Below the pieces are notes generated by a model. That model searched no databases, was not told where the DNA came from, and saw only the letters and a program-made list of their open reading frames with translations. From contig JARUPY010000385.1 of the NCBI GenBank assembly GCA_029817715.1, forward strand, positions 372,001-436,000: a stretch of DNA of 64,000 bases, read 5' to 3'. Position 1 is the first letter of the stretch, and the number at the start of each line of letters is the position of its first letter. Position numbers and translations under genes: made by a program. This DNA is from Melastoma dodecandrum. Its lineage: Eukaryota; Streptophyta; Magnoliopsida; Myrtales; Melastomataceae. Positions 19,975 to 28,189 of the stretch are shown piece by piece.

Positions 19975-21348
19975 TCAGAACTGAAAGTAGATGAACTCGT
20001 AGTTCGCATCGTCGCCGATCTTCAGCAGGACGAGGACGAACAGGAGCCCGAAGCCGAAGGCGAGGAGGCGGCGGGGCGGCAGCCGGTGGACGGCCTCCCA
20101 GGCGGTCGGCCCGACCGTGGCGACGAGGGCGGCAACCGCGATGGTGCGCCATTTGAAGCCAGAGCCCCGGGGCGCGATCCCGAACAGGCCCTTGAACACG
20201 AGGAGCGCCGCCTCGAAACTTGACGCCCGGAAAAGCACCCAGGTCAACACCACGAACAGGCTGGTGAGAAGCCAGCCGACCGGTGCGGGGATCGCGATCC
20301 GCGCCCGCCGGGCCAGGACGCCGGTTCCGAGGCCGACCCCGTGCAGGGCGCCCCAGGCCAGGAAGGTCAGGCCCGCCCCGTGCCAGAGGCCGCCCAGCGT
20401 CATGGTGGCGGCGAGCGCGCCGACCTGCCGCGGCAGCCCGTGCCGGTTTCCGCCCATCGGGATGTACAGGTAATCACGCAGGAAGCGCGACAGCGTCATG
20501 TGCCAGCGCCGCCAGAAGTCGCGCAGCGAAGTCGCGCGATAGGGCGCATCGAAATTCTGCGGCAGCACGAGGCCGAACAGCAGCGCGATGCCGAGCGCCA
20601 TGTCGGTGTAGCCGGAGAAGTCGAAGTAGATCTGGAAGGTGAAGCCCAGCGTCGCCTGCCACGCCTCGACCATCGTGACGGTCTTGCCGGCGGCGGCCGC
20701 CTGGAAGACCGGGTTCACGTAGGCCGCGAGCGGATCGCCGAGGAACACCTTCTTGGCGAGGCCGACCGCCAGCAGCATCAGGCCGCGGCTGAAGCGCTCG
20801 GCAGCGTCGGAACGCGCGTAGGGCTCTGCATCGAACTGGTGCATGATCTCGCTCCAGCGCACGAGCGGGCCGGCGAGAACCTGCGGGAAGAAGGCGATGT
20901 AGAGGGCGTATTTCACGAGCCCGAAGCCCGGCGCCCGGCCGGCCCGCAGGTCGGCGAGATACATGATGTGGTGGAAGGTGAAGAACGAGATCCCGAGCGG
21001 CAGGGCGAGCCCGAGCCGCGGCGCCCCCAGCCCGGGGATCAGGTTGGCGAGATCGGCGAAGAAGTCGAGGTACTTGAACACCCCGAGCAGGGCGAGGTTG
21101 GCGGCGATGGCCGTCGGGATCAGCCAGCGCCCCGGCCAGCGGCGATAGAGGCGCGCCACGCACCAGTTCGCCAGGATCGAGCCGGCGAGCAGCGGCACGA
21201 AGCGGATGTCCCACCAGCCGTAGAACACGAAGGACAGGCCGACGAGGAGCGGCAGCCGCCATGCCGGCGCGGCACGCGCCACGACGACGTGCAGGATCAG
21301 CGCGGCCGGCAGGAAGGCGAGGAGGAAAACGAAGGAGTTGAACAGCAT
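19975..21348 (-). CDS. MBOAT family O-acyltransferase (AlgI-like)
   Basis: A 457-residue polytopic membrane protein of the membrane-bound O-acyltransferase family. Hallmarks are LPLGISFFTFHHIMYLAD, the QVLAGPLVRWSEI segment, FDFSGYTDMALGIALLFG, the FWRRWHMTLSRFLRDYLYIPMGG block and the catalytic-type histidine in LGGLWHGAG. The start at 21348 (MLFNSFVFLLAFLPAALI) is the typical AlgI N-terminus; the frame runs upstream into a repeat but that part is not coding. It is cotranscribed with the SGNH partner and probably O-acetylates an extracellular polysaccharide. Confidence 0.92.
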   Translation of the reverse strand: MLFNSFVFLLAFLPAALILHVVVARAAPAWRLPLLVGLSFVFYGWWDIRFVPLLAGSILANWCVARLYRRWPGRWLIPTAIAANLALLGVFKYLDFFADLANLIPGLGAPRLGLALPLGISFFTFHHIMYLADLRAGRAPGFGLVKYALYIAFFPQVLAGPLVRWSEIMHQFDAEPYARSDAAERFSRGLMLLAVGLAKKVFLGDPLAAYVNPVFQAAAAGKTVTMVEAWQATLGFTFQIYFDFSGYTDMALGIALLFGLVLPQNFDAPYRATSLRDFWRRWHMTLSRFLRDYLYIPMGGNRHGLPRQVGALAATMTLGGLWHGAGLTFLAWGALHGVGLGTGVLARRARIAIPAPVGWLLTSLFVVLTWVLFRASSFEAALLVFKGLFGIAPRGSGFKWRTIAVAALVATVGPTAWEAVHRLPPRRLLAFGFGLLFVLVLLKIGDDANYEFIYFQF

Positions 21349-21534
21349 CGAGCGAGGCGGCGAAGGGAACCGGATGGGCCGCCGGCGTCTCCGATCGGAA
21401 GCGGCCAGCCTTGTCGGGGATCGGGGGCGACCCGTCAATCGCGGGATCGCGTCCGGAGCGGAGTCGATCCAACGGGGGAAGCCTGCCGATGTTGAGGGAG
21501 CCGGCGTGTCCGTGACGACCCTATCGAGCCGCCG

Positions 21535-21629
21535 CGTCATCACGAGCGCAGCGAAGTGACCCAGGGCGGCGGGCGCTCGAAGAGCGCGGCGTGACACCGG
21601 GTTGCTTCGCTCCGCTCGCGAGGACGGCG
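21535..21629. repeat. Dispersed repeat family A, copy 2
   Basis: Second copy of the roughly 95-bp element, with CGTCATCACGAGCGCAGCGA at its left end and GGGTTGCTTCGCTCCGCTCG near its right end. It lies in the 282-bp gap between the MBOAT gene and the Hsp70-like gene and ends just before the stop codon of the latter. The remainder of the gap shows nothing recognisable. Confidence 0.8.
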
Positions 21630-21630
21630 G

Positions 21631-22878
21631 TTACGCCCCGCGGCGCGCCGCCTCGATCGTCAGCCCCAGACCCACCGAACCGAAGATGTCACCCTCGACG
21701 ACTCGGGCCGACGGCAGGGCCGCCGTCAGCGCGGCGCGCAGATGCGGCAGGCCGGTGGAGCCGCCCGTGAGGAACAGAGCGTCGATCCGCTCCGGCGCCA
21801 GCTCCGCCTGGTTAAGGCAGCGGTCGATCCGCGCCGCCACCGCCCGGGCGAGGTCACCCGTTTGAACGCCGAGCGTATCACGATCCACCCGCGCCGCGAG
21901 CCCGCGCTCCACGAGGCTGAGATCGAGCTCGGCCGCACCCCGCTCGGACGCCGCGATCTTGGCGTCCTCCACCGCCCCCGCGAGGGCATGGCCGCGCTCG
22001 CCCTCCACCGCGGCCTGCAGGCGCGTCACGAGATCGGGCCGGGCGCAGTCGCGGATCACCTCGTCGATCTCGCGCAGGGTCTTCGGATTGTAGAGGCGAT
22101 TGATCGCCGACCAAGTGGCGAGGTCGTGGTAGTAGGCGTTGGGCACCGCGAGGTCGCCCCGGCGCATCGGGCTGCCGAGGCCCAAGAGCGGCATCACCGT
22201 GCCGAGGCTGAGCTGCCGGTCGAAGTCGGTGCCGCCGATGCGCACGCCGTCATTGGCCAGGATGTCGCCGGCCCGGTCCGGCCTGTCCCGGCGCTCCGGC
22301 GACAGGCGCACGATCGAGAAATCCGAGGTGCCGCCGCCGATATCGGCCACCAGGGCGATCTCTTCCGCCGCAACCTGCCGCTCGTAGTCGAGGGCCGCGG
22401 CGATCGGCTCGTACTGGAACGTGACGGTCCGGAAGCCGACATCGCGGGCGATGTCCCGGAGCGTCTCCTCGGCCCGGCGATCGGCCTCCGGGTCGCCATC
22501 GACGAAATGGACCGGGCGGCCGTGAACGACGGTGTCCAGCGTCTGTCCGCAGGCGGTCTCGGCCCGCGCCTTCACCTCCATGAGGTAGCGGGCGATGATG
22601 TCGCGCAGGCGCAGGCGCTGGCGGCCCACCGGGGTCGCCTCGTCCATCAGCGGCGTGCCGAGCACGGATTTCAGGCCCCGCATCAGGCGCCCGGACCGGC
22701 CCTCGACATAGGCCGCGGACGCTGCCCGGCCGATCAGCGGCTCCCGGCCGAGCTCGAAGAAGATCGCGCTCGGGATCGTCCGGTGCGCCCTCTCCAGCGG
22801 CAGCAGGATCGGCCCCTCCGGACCGATATGCCCCAGGGTGGTGTTCGACGTGCCGAAATCGAGGCCGCAGGCCGCCAT
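21631..22878 (-). CDS. yegD: Hsp70-family protein, YegD-like
   Basis: A 415-residue protein with the actin/Hsp70 nucleotide-binding fold but no substrate-binding domain, as in YegD. Phosphate-binding loops are LDFGTSNTTLG at the N-terminus and VADIGGGTSDFSIVRL in the middle; the adenosine motif is FLTGGSTGLPHLR near the C-terminus. The QYEPIAAALDYE segment is the family's connecting block. It is divergent from the HerA-like ATPase gene across 155 bp. Its clients are unknown. Confidence 0.88.
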   Translation of the reverse strand: MAACGLDFGTSNTTLGHIGPEGPILLPLERAHRTIPSAIFFELGREPLIGRAASAAYVEGRSGRLMRGLKSVLGTPLMDEATPVGRQRLRLRDIIARYLMEVKARAETACGQTLDTVVHGRPVHFVDGDPEADRRAEETLRDIARDVGFRTVTFQYEPIAAALDYERQVAAEEIALVADIGGGTSDFSIVRLSPERRDRPDRAGDILANDGVRIGGTDFDRQLSLGTVMPLLGLGSPMRRGDLAVPNAYYHDLATWSAINRLYNPKTLREIDEVIRDCARPDLVTRLQAAVEGERGHALAGAVEDAKIAASERGAAELDLSLVERGLAARVDRDTLGVQTGDLARAVAARIDRCLNQAELAPERIDALFLTGGSTGLPHLRAALTAALPSARVVEGDIFGSVGLGLTIEAARRGA

Positions 22879-23033
22879 CGTGTCGTGAATCCGGTATCTG
22901 TCTGGGAGGGGCGGGCCCTACAGGGCGGCGGCCGCACGGTCCAGGGCGGCCACAGCTTGGCAGACCTGCCCAGAAGCGTGGACAGCGCCGCCATGGGGCG
23001 CCCAAACCGGCCGGCGCCGTGCTATGAGGCGCC

Positions 23034-24530
23034 ATGCGTTCCGACATCGATCTCGGCCTGACCGGCGAGCGCCCCGCGCTCCTCGACCTCACCGAACTGC
23101 TCGCCACGCGGCTTCTGGTCCAGGGCAATTCGGGCTCCGGCAAGTCGCATCTGCTCCGCCGCCTGCTGGAACAGAGCGCCGGTCTCGTTCAGCAGGCGAT
23201 CATCGATCCGGAGGGCGATTTCGCGAGCCTGGCCGATCGCTACGGCCACGTTGTCGTAGAGGCGGATGGCGACGACGTTGCCCTGCAGCGTATCGCCGCC
23301 CGGGTGCGCACCCACCGGGTCTCGGTGGTGCTGTCGCTGGAGAATCTCGACGCCGACGGGCAGATGCGTGCGGCCGCCGCGTTCCTGGGCGGCCTGTTCG
23401 ACGCCGACCGCGACCATTGGTACCCGATGCTGGTGGCCGTGGACGAGGCGCAACTCTTCGCGCCGGCCGCGGCCGGCGAGGTCTCGGACGAGGCGCGGCG
23501 CCTGTCCCTCGGCGCGATGACCAACCTGATGTGCCGCGGGCGCAAGCGTGGCCTCGCGGGCATCATCGCCACGCAGCGGCTGGCCAAGCTTGCCAAGAAC
23601 GTCGCGGCCGAGGCCTCGAACTTCCTGATGGGGCGCACCTTCCTCGATATCGACATGGCCCGGGCCGCCGATCTCCTCGGCTTGGAGCGCCGTCAGGCCG
23701 AGACGTTTCGCGATCTGCCACGCGGGCATTTCGTGGCCTTGGGTCCGGCTTTGTCGCGGCGTCCCCTCACCATCGCGGTGGGCCCGACCGTCACGGTGAG
23801 CCGCAGTTCCTCGCCGGTGCTGGTTCCCCTGCCGGAGGCGACGGAGGATACCCGGTCGCTCATCCTGACGGCGAGCCCGGCGGAGGTCGCGATGCCGCTT
23901 GCGCCCCGCCCGAAGCCGCGTCCGACTCCAGCTCCGGACGTGCTCGTCCAGCTCGCGAACTATCGACCGCCAGCGCGCGCGGAGGAGCCCGAGGAAGAGC
24001 CGATGGACCCGGAGGCGCGGGAGGCCGCACTCTCGGAGGTGCTGGCCTCCGTGCTGGCGGATGCGGATGCCGCCGCCTGCACGCCCGCGACGCTGTATCA
24101 GGATTTCACGGTCCGGTGCCGGATCCGGCGCCTGCGCGGCGACACGATGGGCTTGCCCGAATTCAAGCGGCGGCTCGCGGTGGCCCGCGCCGAGGCCGGG
24201 GGGGCAGTCGCCGACGATTCCGGCTGGGCGCGCGCGCAGGAGATCGCGGCCGGCCTGCCGGACGACCTCGCCGGGCTGTTCCTCGTCGTGGCAAGGGCGG
24301 CCATCGAAAGCGCCCCCTGCCCCACCGACACGATGCTCGCCGAGGCCTACGGCACCAGTTCGGGCGGCCGCGCCCGGCGGATGCTCGCTTATCTGGAGGA
24401 GCGCGGCGCGATCGTGACCCGCAAGGATCTGCGCGGCGCACCGATCATCGCGGTGCCGGATCTGGGTGTCGAGACCGGACCGGGCGAGCCGCAGATGCTG
24501 CCCGCAGGGCCGAAGCGACGGGTGGTGTAG
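23034..24530 (+). CDS. HerA-like ATP-binding protein (DUF87 domain)
   Basis: A 498-residue ATPase. The Walker A motif is GNSGSGKSHLLRRLLE at residues 31-46, the Walker B strand is MLVAVDEAQLF near residue 140, and an arginine-finger/sensor region with IIATQRLAKLAKN follows. This is the HerA/FtsK-like DUF87 fold. Residues 280-330 form a Pro-rich linker and the C-terminal 170 residues hold helical and winged-helix-like segments (TMLAEAYGTSSGGRARRMLAYLEERG). No NurA nuclease gene lies next to it, so it is not a standard HerA-NurA end-resection pair. It may be a stand-alone DNA pump or a regulator. Confidence 0.8.
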   Translation: MRSDIDLGLTGERPALLDLTELLATRLLVQGNSGSGKSHLLRRLLEQSAGLVQQAIIDPEGDFASLADRYGHVVVEADGDDVALQRIAARVRTHRVSVVLSLENLDADGQMRAAAAFLGGLFDADRDHWYPMLVAVDEAQLFAPAAAGEVSDEARRLSLGAMTNLMCRGRKRGLAGIIATQRLAKLAKNVAAEASNFLMGRTFLDIDMARAADLLGLERRQAETFRDLPRGHFVALGPALSRRPLTIAVGPTVTVSRSSSPVLVPLPEATEDTRSLILTASPAEVAMPLAPRPKPRPTPAPDVLVQLANYRPPARAEEPEEEPMDPEAREAALSEVLASVLADADAAACTPATLYQDFTVRCRIRRLRGDTMGLPEFKRRLAVARAEAGGAVADDSGWARAQEIAAGLPDDLAGLFLVVARAAIESAPCPTDTMLAEAYGTSSGGRARRMLAYLEERGAIVTRKDLRGAPIIAVPDLGVETGPGEPQMLPAGPKRRVV

Positions 24531-24539
24531 CGGGCTACC

Positions 24540-24633
24540 CGTCATCGCGAGCGCAGCGAAGCGACCCAGGGCGGCGGGACGTCCGCGTCTGGTGCGGTTT
24601 CCTGGATTGCTCTGCCGCGGTCGCAAAGGCGGG
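24540..24633. repeat. Dispersed repeat family A, copy 3
   Basis: Third copy, beginning CGTCATCGCGAGCGCAGCGA about ten bases after the HerA-like stop codon and ending in a TCGCAAAGGCGGG-like block. It sits between two convergent genes and could serve as their shared 3' end structure. Confidence 0.78.
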
Positions 24634-24646
24634 TGCGGACGGGCGG

Positions 24647-25075
24647 TCAGACCCCCCGCGCCATCTCCAGCTTGGCGAGTTCCACCGCCGCGCGCAGTTC
24701 GATCTCGGCCATGAGGCTATCGAGTTGCGGATCGCCCGACGGGCCGGCGCGCTCGGCGAGCCGGCCCGCGATGGCACGCAGGTCCTGCGGCGCGACCCGG
24801 CCGCCGAGCAGGGCCGCTTTCAGGCGGTCGAGGCCGTCGAGGAGATCATGGCCGCGTTTGGCCGAGCGGCGGCGCCGCTCCTGCGGGGTCTCGCTCTCGG
24901 CTTGAAGCAGCAGCACCGCGTCGAGCCCGGCGAGGGTGGCGGCGGCCGCGGGGGCGCCGGCGCCCGAAGCGGACGCCGGGGCGGCGCCGAGGCTGAAGCT
25001 CGCGCCGCCCTCGGGTCGCCGCGTGGCCGCGACGCCGCCCGTGTTCTGGATCGGCTGGCGAGTCTCGACGCGCAT
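24647..25075 (-). CDS. fliX: FliX, flagellar assembly regulator
   Basis: A 142-residue FliX-type protein. In Caulobacter FliX links completion of the class II basal-body structures to the sigma-54 activator FlbD. The N-terminal MRVETRQ and the helical C-terminal half (DLLDGLDRLKAALLGGRVAPQDLRAIAGRL ending in ELAKLEMARGV) match the family pattern. It is divergent from flgI with a 242-bp shared region, the classic fliX/flgI arrangement. A CtrA-like site lies about 60 bp upstream. Confidence 0.88.
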   Translation of the reverse strand: MRVETRQPIQNTGGVAATRRPEGGASFSLGAAPASASGAGAPAAAATLAGLDAVLLLQAESETPQERRRRSAKRGHDLLDGLDRLKAALLGGRVAPQDLRAIAGRLAERAGPSGDPQLDSLMAEIELRAAVELAKLEMARGV

Positions 25076-25134
25076 GATCCGGTTCGCGATGCTCCTGGCG
25101 CCCCTACGCCTGACCGGAAAGTCGGCCCGCAGGG

Positions 25135-25149
25135 TTAAGCGTCGGTAAA
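25135..25149 (-). promoter_or_regulatory. Candidate CtrA-binding site upstream of fliX
   Basis: Read on the minus strand this is TTTA, seven bases, TTAA: seven of the eight consensus positions with the correct spacing, 60 bp before the fliX start. Caulobacter fliX is CtrA-controlled, which makes the match plausible. Confidence 0.45.
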
Positions 25150-25264
25150 CGGGGCGGCAGAAGCTGCCGGGTAGGCAGCTCCGGTGCCAGCGCGCCGCGT
25201 TGCAGCACCGCCGATCGAAATGGAAAACCTCATTCGAATGCGAGGCTTACGCCTGCGATCCTGC

Positions 25265-25280
25265 TGGCACGGCCCTGGCA
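25265..25280 (+). promoter_or_regulatory. Sigma-54-like promoter upstream of flgI
   Basis: TGGCACGGCCCTGGCA fits the -24/-12 consensus TGGCACG-N4-TTGCW with one mismatch in the -12 element, with GG and GC at the right spacing. It ends 37 bp before the flgI start. Confidence 0.5.
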
Positions 25281-25317
25281 AGAGACGGGCAGGTCCATTC
25301 ACGCTCGAAACCCCGGC

Positions 25318-26454
25318 ATGCGCCCGAGTCCCGCGTTTCCCGCTTTCCAGACCCTGCTCGGCATGCTCGCCGGCGCGCTGCTCCTCGTGGCGCTGTCCGG
25401 CCCGGCCTGCGCCCTGTCGCGGGTGAAGGATCTGGCCTCCATCGAGGGTGTGCGGCAGAATCAGCTCGTGGGCTACGGCATCGTCGTCGGCCTCAACGGC
25501 ACCGGCGATACCCTCAACAACATCCCGTTCACCAAGCAATCCCTGCAGGCGATGCTGGAACGCCTCGGCGTCAACACCCGCGGCGCGACGATGCGAACCC
25601 AGAACCTCGCCGCCGTGATGGTGACGGCGAGCCTGCCCCCCTTCGCCGCGCAGGGCACCCGCATCGACGTGACGGTCTCGTCCCTCGGCGACGCGAAGTC
25701 GCTCCAGGGCGGCACGCTGCTGGTGACACCGCTGCTCGGCGCCGACGGCGAGGTCTATGCCCTGGCCCAAGGCTCGGTCGCGATCGCGGGCTTCGCCGCC
25801 GAGGGCGCCGCCGCCAAGATCACCCGGGGCGTGCCGACCAACGGGCGCATCTCCAACGGTGCCAATATCGAGCGCGAGATCGCCTTCAAGCTGAACGACG
25901 CCAAGGCCCTGCGGCTGTCCCTGCGCAATCCGGACTTCACCACCTCGAAGCGGATCGCGGCGGCGATCAACGACTTCATGGGCGCCGACACCGCCGAGCC
26001 CACCGACCCCGCCACCGTCACGATCCAAATTCCGGCCCGCTACAACGGCAACATGATCCGGCTGATCACCGAGGTGGAGCAGCTTAAGGTCGAGCCCGAC
26101 CAGACCGCGCGGGTGATCGTCGACGAGCGCTCCGGCATCATCGTGATGGGCCGCGACGTCCACGTCTCCACGGTGGCGATCGCCCAGGGCAACCTGACGA
26201 TCACCATCACCGAGCAGCCCCAGGTGAGCCAGCCGGCCCCCCTGTCCAACGGCCGGACCGTCGTGGTGCCGCGCACCGCCGTGAAGGTCGATACCGGCGA
26301 GGGCAACAAGCTGGCCCTGGTCAAGGAGGGCGTAAGCCTGCGCGAGTTGGTCGACGGCCTCAACGCGCTGGGCGTCGGCCCCCGCGACCTGATCTCGATC
26401 CTCCAGGCCATCAAGGCGGCGGGCGCCCTGCAGGCCGAGATCGAGTTGATGTGA
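25318..26454 (+). CDS. flgI: FlgI, flagellar P-ring protein
   Basis: A 378-residue P-ring subunit secreted to the periplasm, where it surrounds the rod at the peptidoglycan. The signal peptide ends at about residue 32 (ACA followed by LSRVKDLASIEGVRQN). Family hallmarks are LVGYGIVVGLNGTGD, the AAVMVTASLPPFAAQGTRID strand and the C-terminal VDGLNALGVGPRDLISILQA. It is first in a plus-strand operon with cheL (25 bp gap) and flbY. A sigma-54-like promoter lies upstream. Confidence 0.97.
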   Translation: MRPSPAFPAFQTLLGMLAGALLLVALSGPACALSRVKDLASIEGVRQNQLVGYGIVVGLNGTGDTLNNIPFTKQSLQAMLERLGVNTRGATMRTQNLAAVMVTASLPPFAAQGTRIDVTVSSLGDAKSLQGGTLLVTPLLGADGEVYALAQGSVAIAGFAAEGAAAKITRGVPTNGRISNGANIEREIAFKLNDAKALRLSLRNPDFTTSKRIAAAINDFMGADTAEPTDPATVTIQIPARYNGNMIRLITEVEQLKVEPDQTARVIVDERSGIIVMGRDVHVSTVAIAQGNLTITITEQPQVSQPAPLSNGRTVVVPRTAVKVDTGEGNKLALVKEGVSLRELVDGLNALGVGPRDLISILQAIKAAGALQAEIELM

Positions 26455-26479
26455 GCGACGGGACGCGGAGGGACGGACC

Positions 26480-26815
26480 ATGCTGCAAAGCGCCACCATC
26501 GCGGCCAACGTCGCCGCCACCGCTGCCGGCATCGACGCCAGGACCGCCAGCGCGGCCAAGGCGCGCAAGACCGCGACCGAATTCGAATCCATGTTCCTGG
26601 AATCGAGCCTCGACCGGCTGACCCAGTCGGAGGGGACCGATGGCCCCCTCGGCGAGAACGGGACCGGCGGCGGCGTCTACCGCTCGATGCTGACCAAGGA
26701 ATATGCGGGACAGATCGTGAAGAGCGGCGGCGTCGGCATCGCGGATTCGATCTTCCGTGAGATCATGAAGATGCAGGGGGCGGCGGCCGATGGAGCGAGC
26801 CATGCACAGGGCTGA
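26480..26815 (+). CDS. cheL: Rod-binding FlgJ N-domain protein (CheL)
   Basis: A 111-residue protein equivalent to the N-terminal rod-binding domain of FlgJ, without the muramidase domain. The core is residues 35-100, with EFESMFLESSLDRLTQ and GGVYRSMLTKEYAGQIVKSGGVGIAD. In Caulobacter the corresponding gene cheL follows flgI, as here. It probably assists rod assembly in the periplasm; a separate lytic enzyme would be needed to open the peptidoglycan. Confidence 0.88.
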   Translation: MLQSATIAANVAATAAGIDARTASAAKARKTATEFESMFLESSLDRLTQSEGTDGPLGENGTGGGVYRSMLTKEYAGQIVKSGGVGIADSIFREIMKMQGAAADGASHAQG

Positions 26816-27275
26816 ACCGCTGCGCGTCGCGGACCGGGTGACCGCGGAGGCGCTCGTCGCGGGGGTGCTCGGCAACATGGCCGCCCTGGAGGCGATCCTC
26901 GCCGACGAGGCCGCCCATGTCCGCGCCGGGCGGCTGCGTGAGGGGATCGCGGCGTCCGAGCCGAAGGCCGCCCTGGCGGCCGCCTACATGCAGGGCCTGG
27001 AGGTCGCCAAGGCGAATGCCGTGGCGCTGAAGCGCTTCAACCCCGAGGGGGTCGAGCTGTTGCGGGCGGCCCACCGCCGCTTCACGGTGGCGGTCGAGGC
27101 GAATCAAACGGTGCTGGACAGTGCCCGGTCGGTCTCGGAGGGGCTGATCAAATCGCTCGCCGAGGAGATCGGGCGGGCGCAGATGCCCGCAAGCTACGGC
27201 CGGCAGGCCCCGGCGCCCTCCCCTTATGGTCGCGGCGTGCGCGGCGGACCGCTGATCCTGTCGCGGAACCTCTAG
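26790..27275 (+). CDS. flbY: FlbY-like flagellar protein
   Basis: A 161-residue, largely helical protein that overlaps the end of cheL by 26 bp; an alternative start at 26802 has a better-placed GGAG and would overlap by 14 bp. The order flgI-cheL-flbY is that of Caulobacter, and the helical pattern with KANAVALKRFNPEGVELLRAAHRRF is consistent with FlbY, which has FlgN-like features. The role would be as a cytoplasmic export or assembly factor. The name rests largely on gene order. Confidence 0.75.
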   Translation: MERAMHRAEPLRVADRVTAEALVAGVLGNMAALEAILADEAAHVRAGRLREGIAASEPKAALAAAYMQGLEVAKANAVALKRFNPEGVELLRAAHRRFTVAVEANQTVLDSARSVSEGLIKSLAEEIGRAQMPASYGRQAPAPSPYGRGVRGGPLILSRNL

Positions 27276-27444
27276 ACCTCCCGCCTGATCGGCTTGCAGC
27301 GGCTGCGTCCGCTTCGCTCGTGCCGACCAAGGCGGGGGCCCGCTCCCGAACCTGTGCCCCGCCATCGCGACCGGATTGGGCGGCGTCCGCCGGCGTGGAC
27401 GTCGGCTCGCCGCAGGAGCGCGTCACAATCAGGGTTGAGCCGCT

Positions 27445-27762
27445 TCAGCGGCGGCCGTTGCCGATCCGCACGTAGGTCCGGACCTCGCCGAGATCCGTAT
27501 CGGCGCGGTTGTCGATGGCGAGTCGGCCGGCAACCGTCGGAGCCGCCACGGGACCGTGCCCCGCGCGGGCGTCCATCCCGGCGGCGATGTGGCCGGAGAC
27601 GCGCATGCAGCCGCCGATGCCCGGCATGCGGACGAAGCCCGGCCCCTTGGACGGGCACGGCGCCGGGGCGGGCGTCCTCGGCATGGCTTGCCGCTCGATC
27701 GCGGGCGCTGGCGTGGCGACGAGCAGCGCAGCGCCGGCGAGTGCCGCAGCCGATCGGCGCAT
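27445..27762 (-). CDS. Miniature exported protein with porin N-terminal signature
   Basis: A 105-residue protein with a signal peptide (MRRSAAALAGAALLVATPAPA). The mature start CPSKGPGFVRMPGIGGCMRVSGHIAAGMD closely follows the beginning of Rhizobiales Omp2b-type porins, where a Cys-bounded GF-x-IPGT-x-TC-x-x-x-GG segment opens the barrel. Here the chain stops after only about 85 mature residues, ending AIDNRADTDLGEVRTYVRIGNGRR, which resembles the second strand region of those porins. A full 16-strand barrel is impossible at this size. It starts two bases after the stop of the 86-residue gene. It could be a truncated porin fragment or a dedicated small envelope protein. Confidence 0.7.
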   Translation of the reverse strand: MRRSAAALAGAALLVATPAPAIERQAMPRTPAPAPCPSKGPGFVRMPGIGGCMRVSGHIAAGMDARAGHGPVAAPTVAGRLAIDNRADTDLGEVRTYVRIGNGRR

Positions 27763-27763
27763 C

Positions 27764-28024
27764 TCAGGCGGCCCTGCGCGCGAGGTCCCGGTGCAGCATG
27801 TCGATGTAGGCCTCGACCTCGGAAATGAAGCGGTCGAGAGCCGGCACCTGAACGCGCAGCCGCGCGAGGTCGCGCAGCAGGATGTCGAGGGCGATGGCGC
27901 GGTCTTCGGGACGCGCGTAACCGGCGCAATAGGTGTCCACCGCCTGCTCGGCCAGGACGATGGCGCCGATCCGCGGTGCGCTGCCGAGACGGCGAACGCG
28001 TTCGACGGGTTCGGACAGCGACAT
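27764..28024 (-). CDS. Small helical protein of unknown function in the flagellar block
   Basis: An 86-residue soluble protein, predicted mostly alpha-helical (DILLRDLARLRVQVPALDRFISEVEAYIDMLHRDLA). The start at 28024 has a GGAGAGG Shine-Dalgarno. It lies between flbY and flgL and is the first gene of a two-gene unit with the porin-like gene. No family was recognised. Position suggests, but does not show, a flagellar or envelope link. Confidence 0.65.
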   Translation of the reverse strand: MSLSEPVERVRRLGSAPRIGAIVLAEQAVDTYCAGYARPEDRAIALDILLRDLARLRVQVPALDRFISEVEAYIDMLHRDLARRAA

Positions 28025-28189
28025 GCGGACCTCTCCTCGAATGAACCACGGCGCAACAATGCACCCGCGGACCGCGGTTCACTGCGGGAAAGCGGCAAGA
28101 CTATGTTCGCGGCGTTCGATTAAGATCCGATTCACTACAAACGCGCGGCGGTGAATGTCGCCGACGGCGGAAACGCTCTCCAGCCGGCG

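Noticed and set aside
21631..24530. A defence island built on the Hsp70-like and HerA-like genes
   Set aside because: No nuclease, effector, integrase or other defence gene is adjacent, and base composition matches the neighbours.
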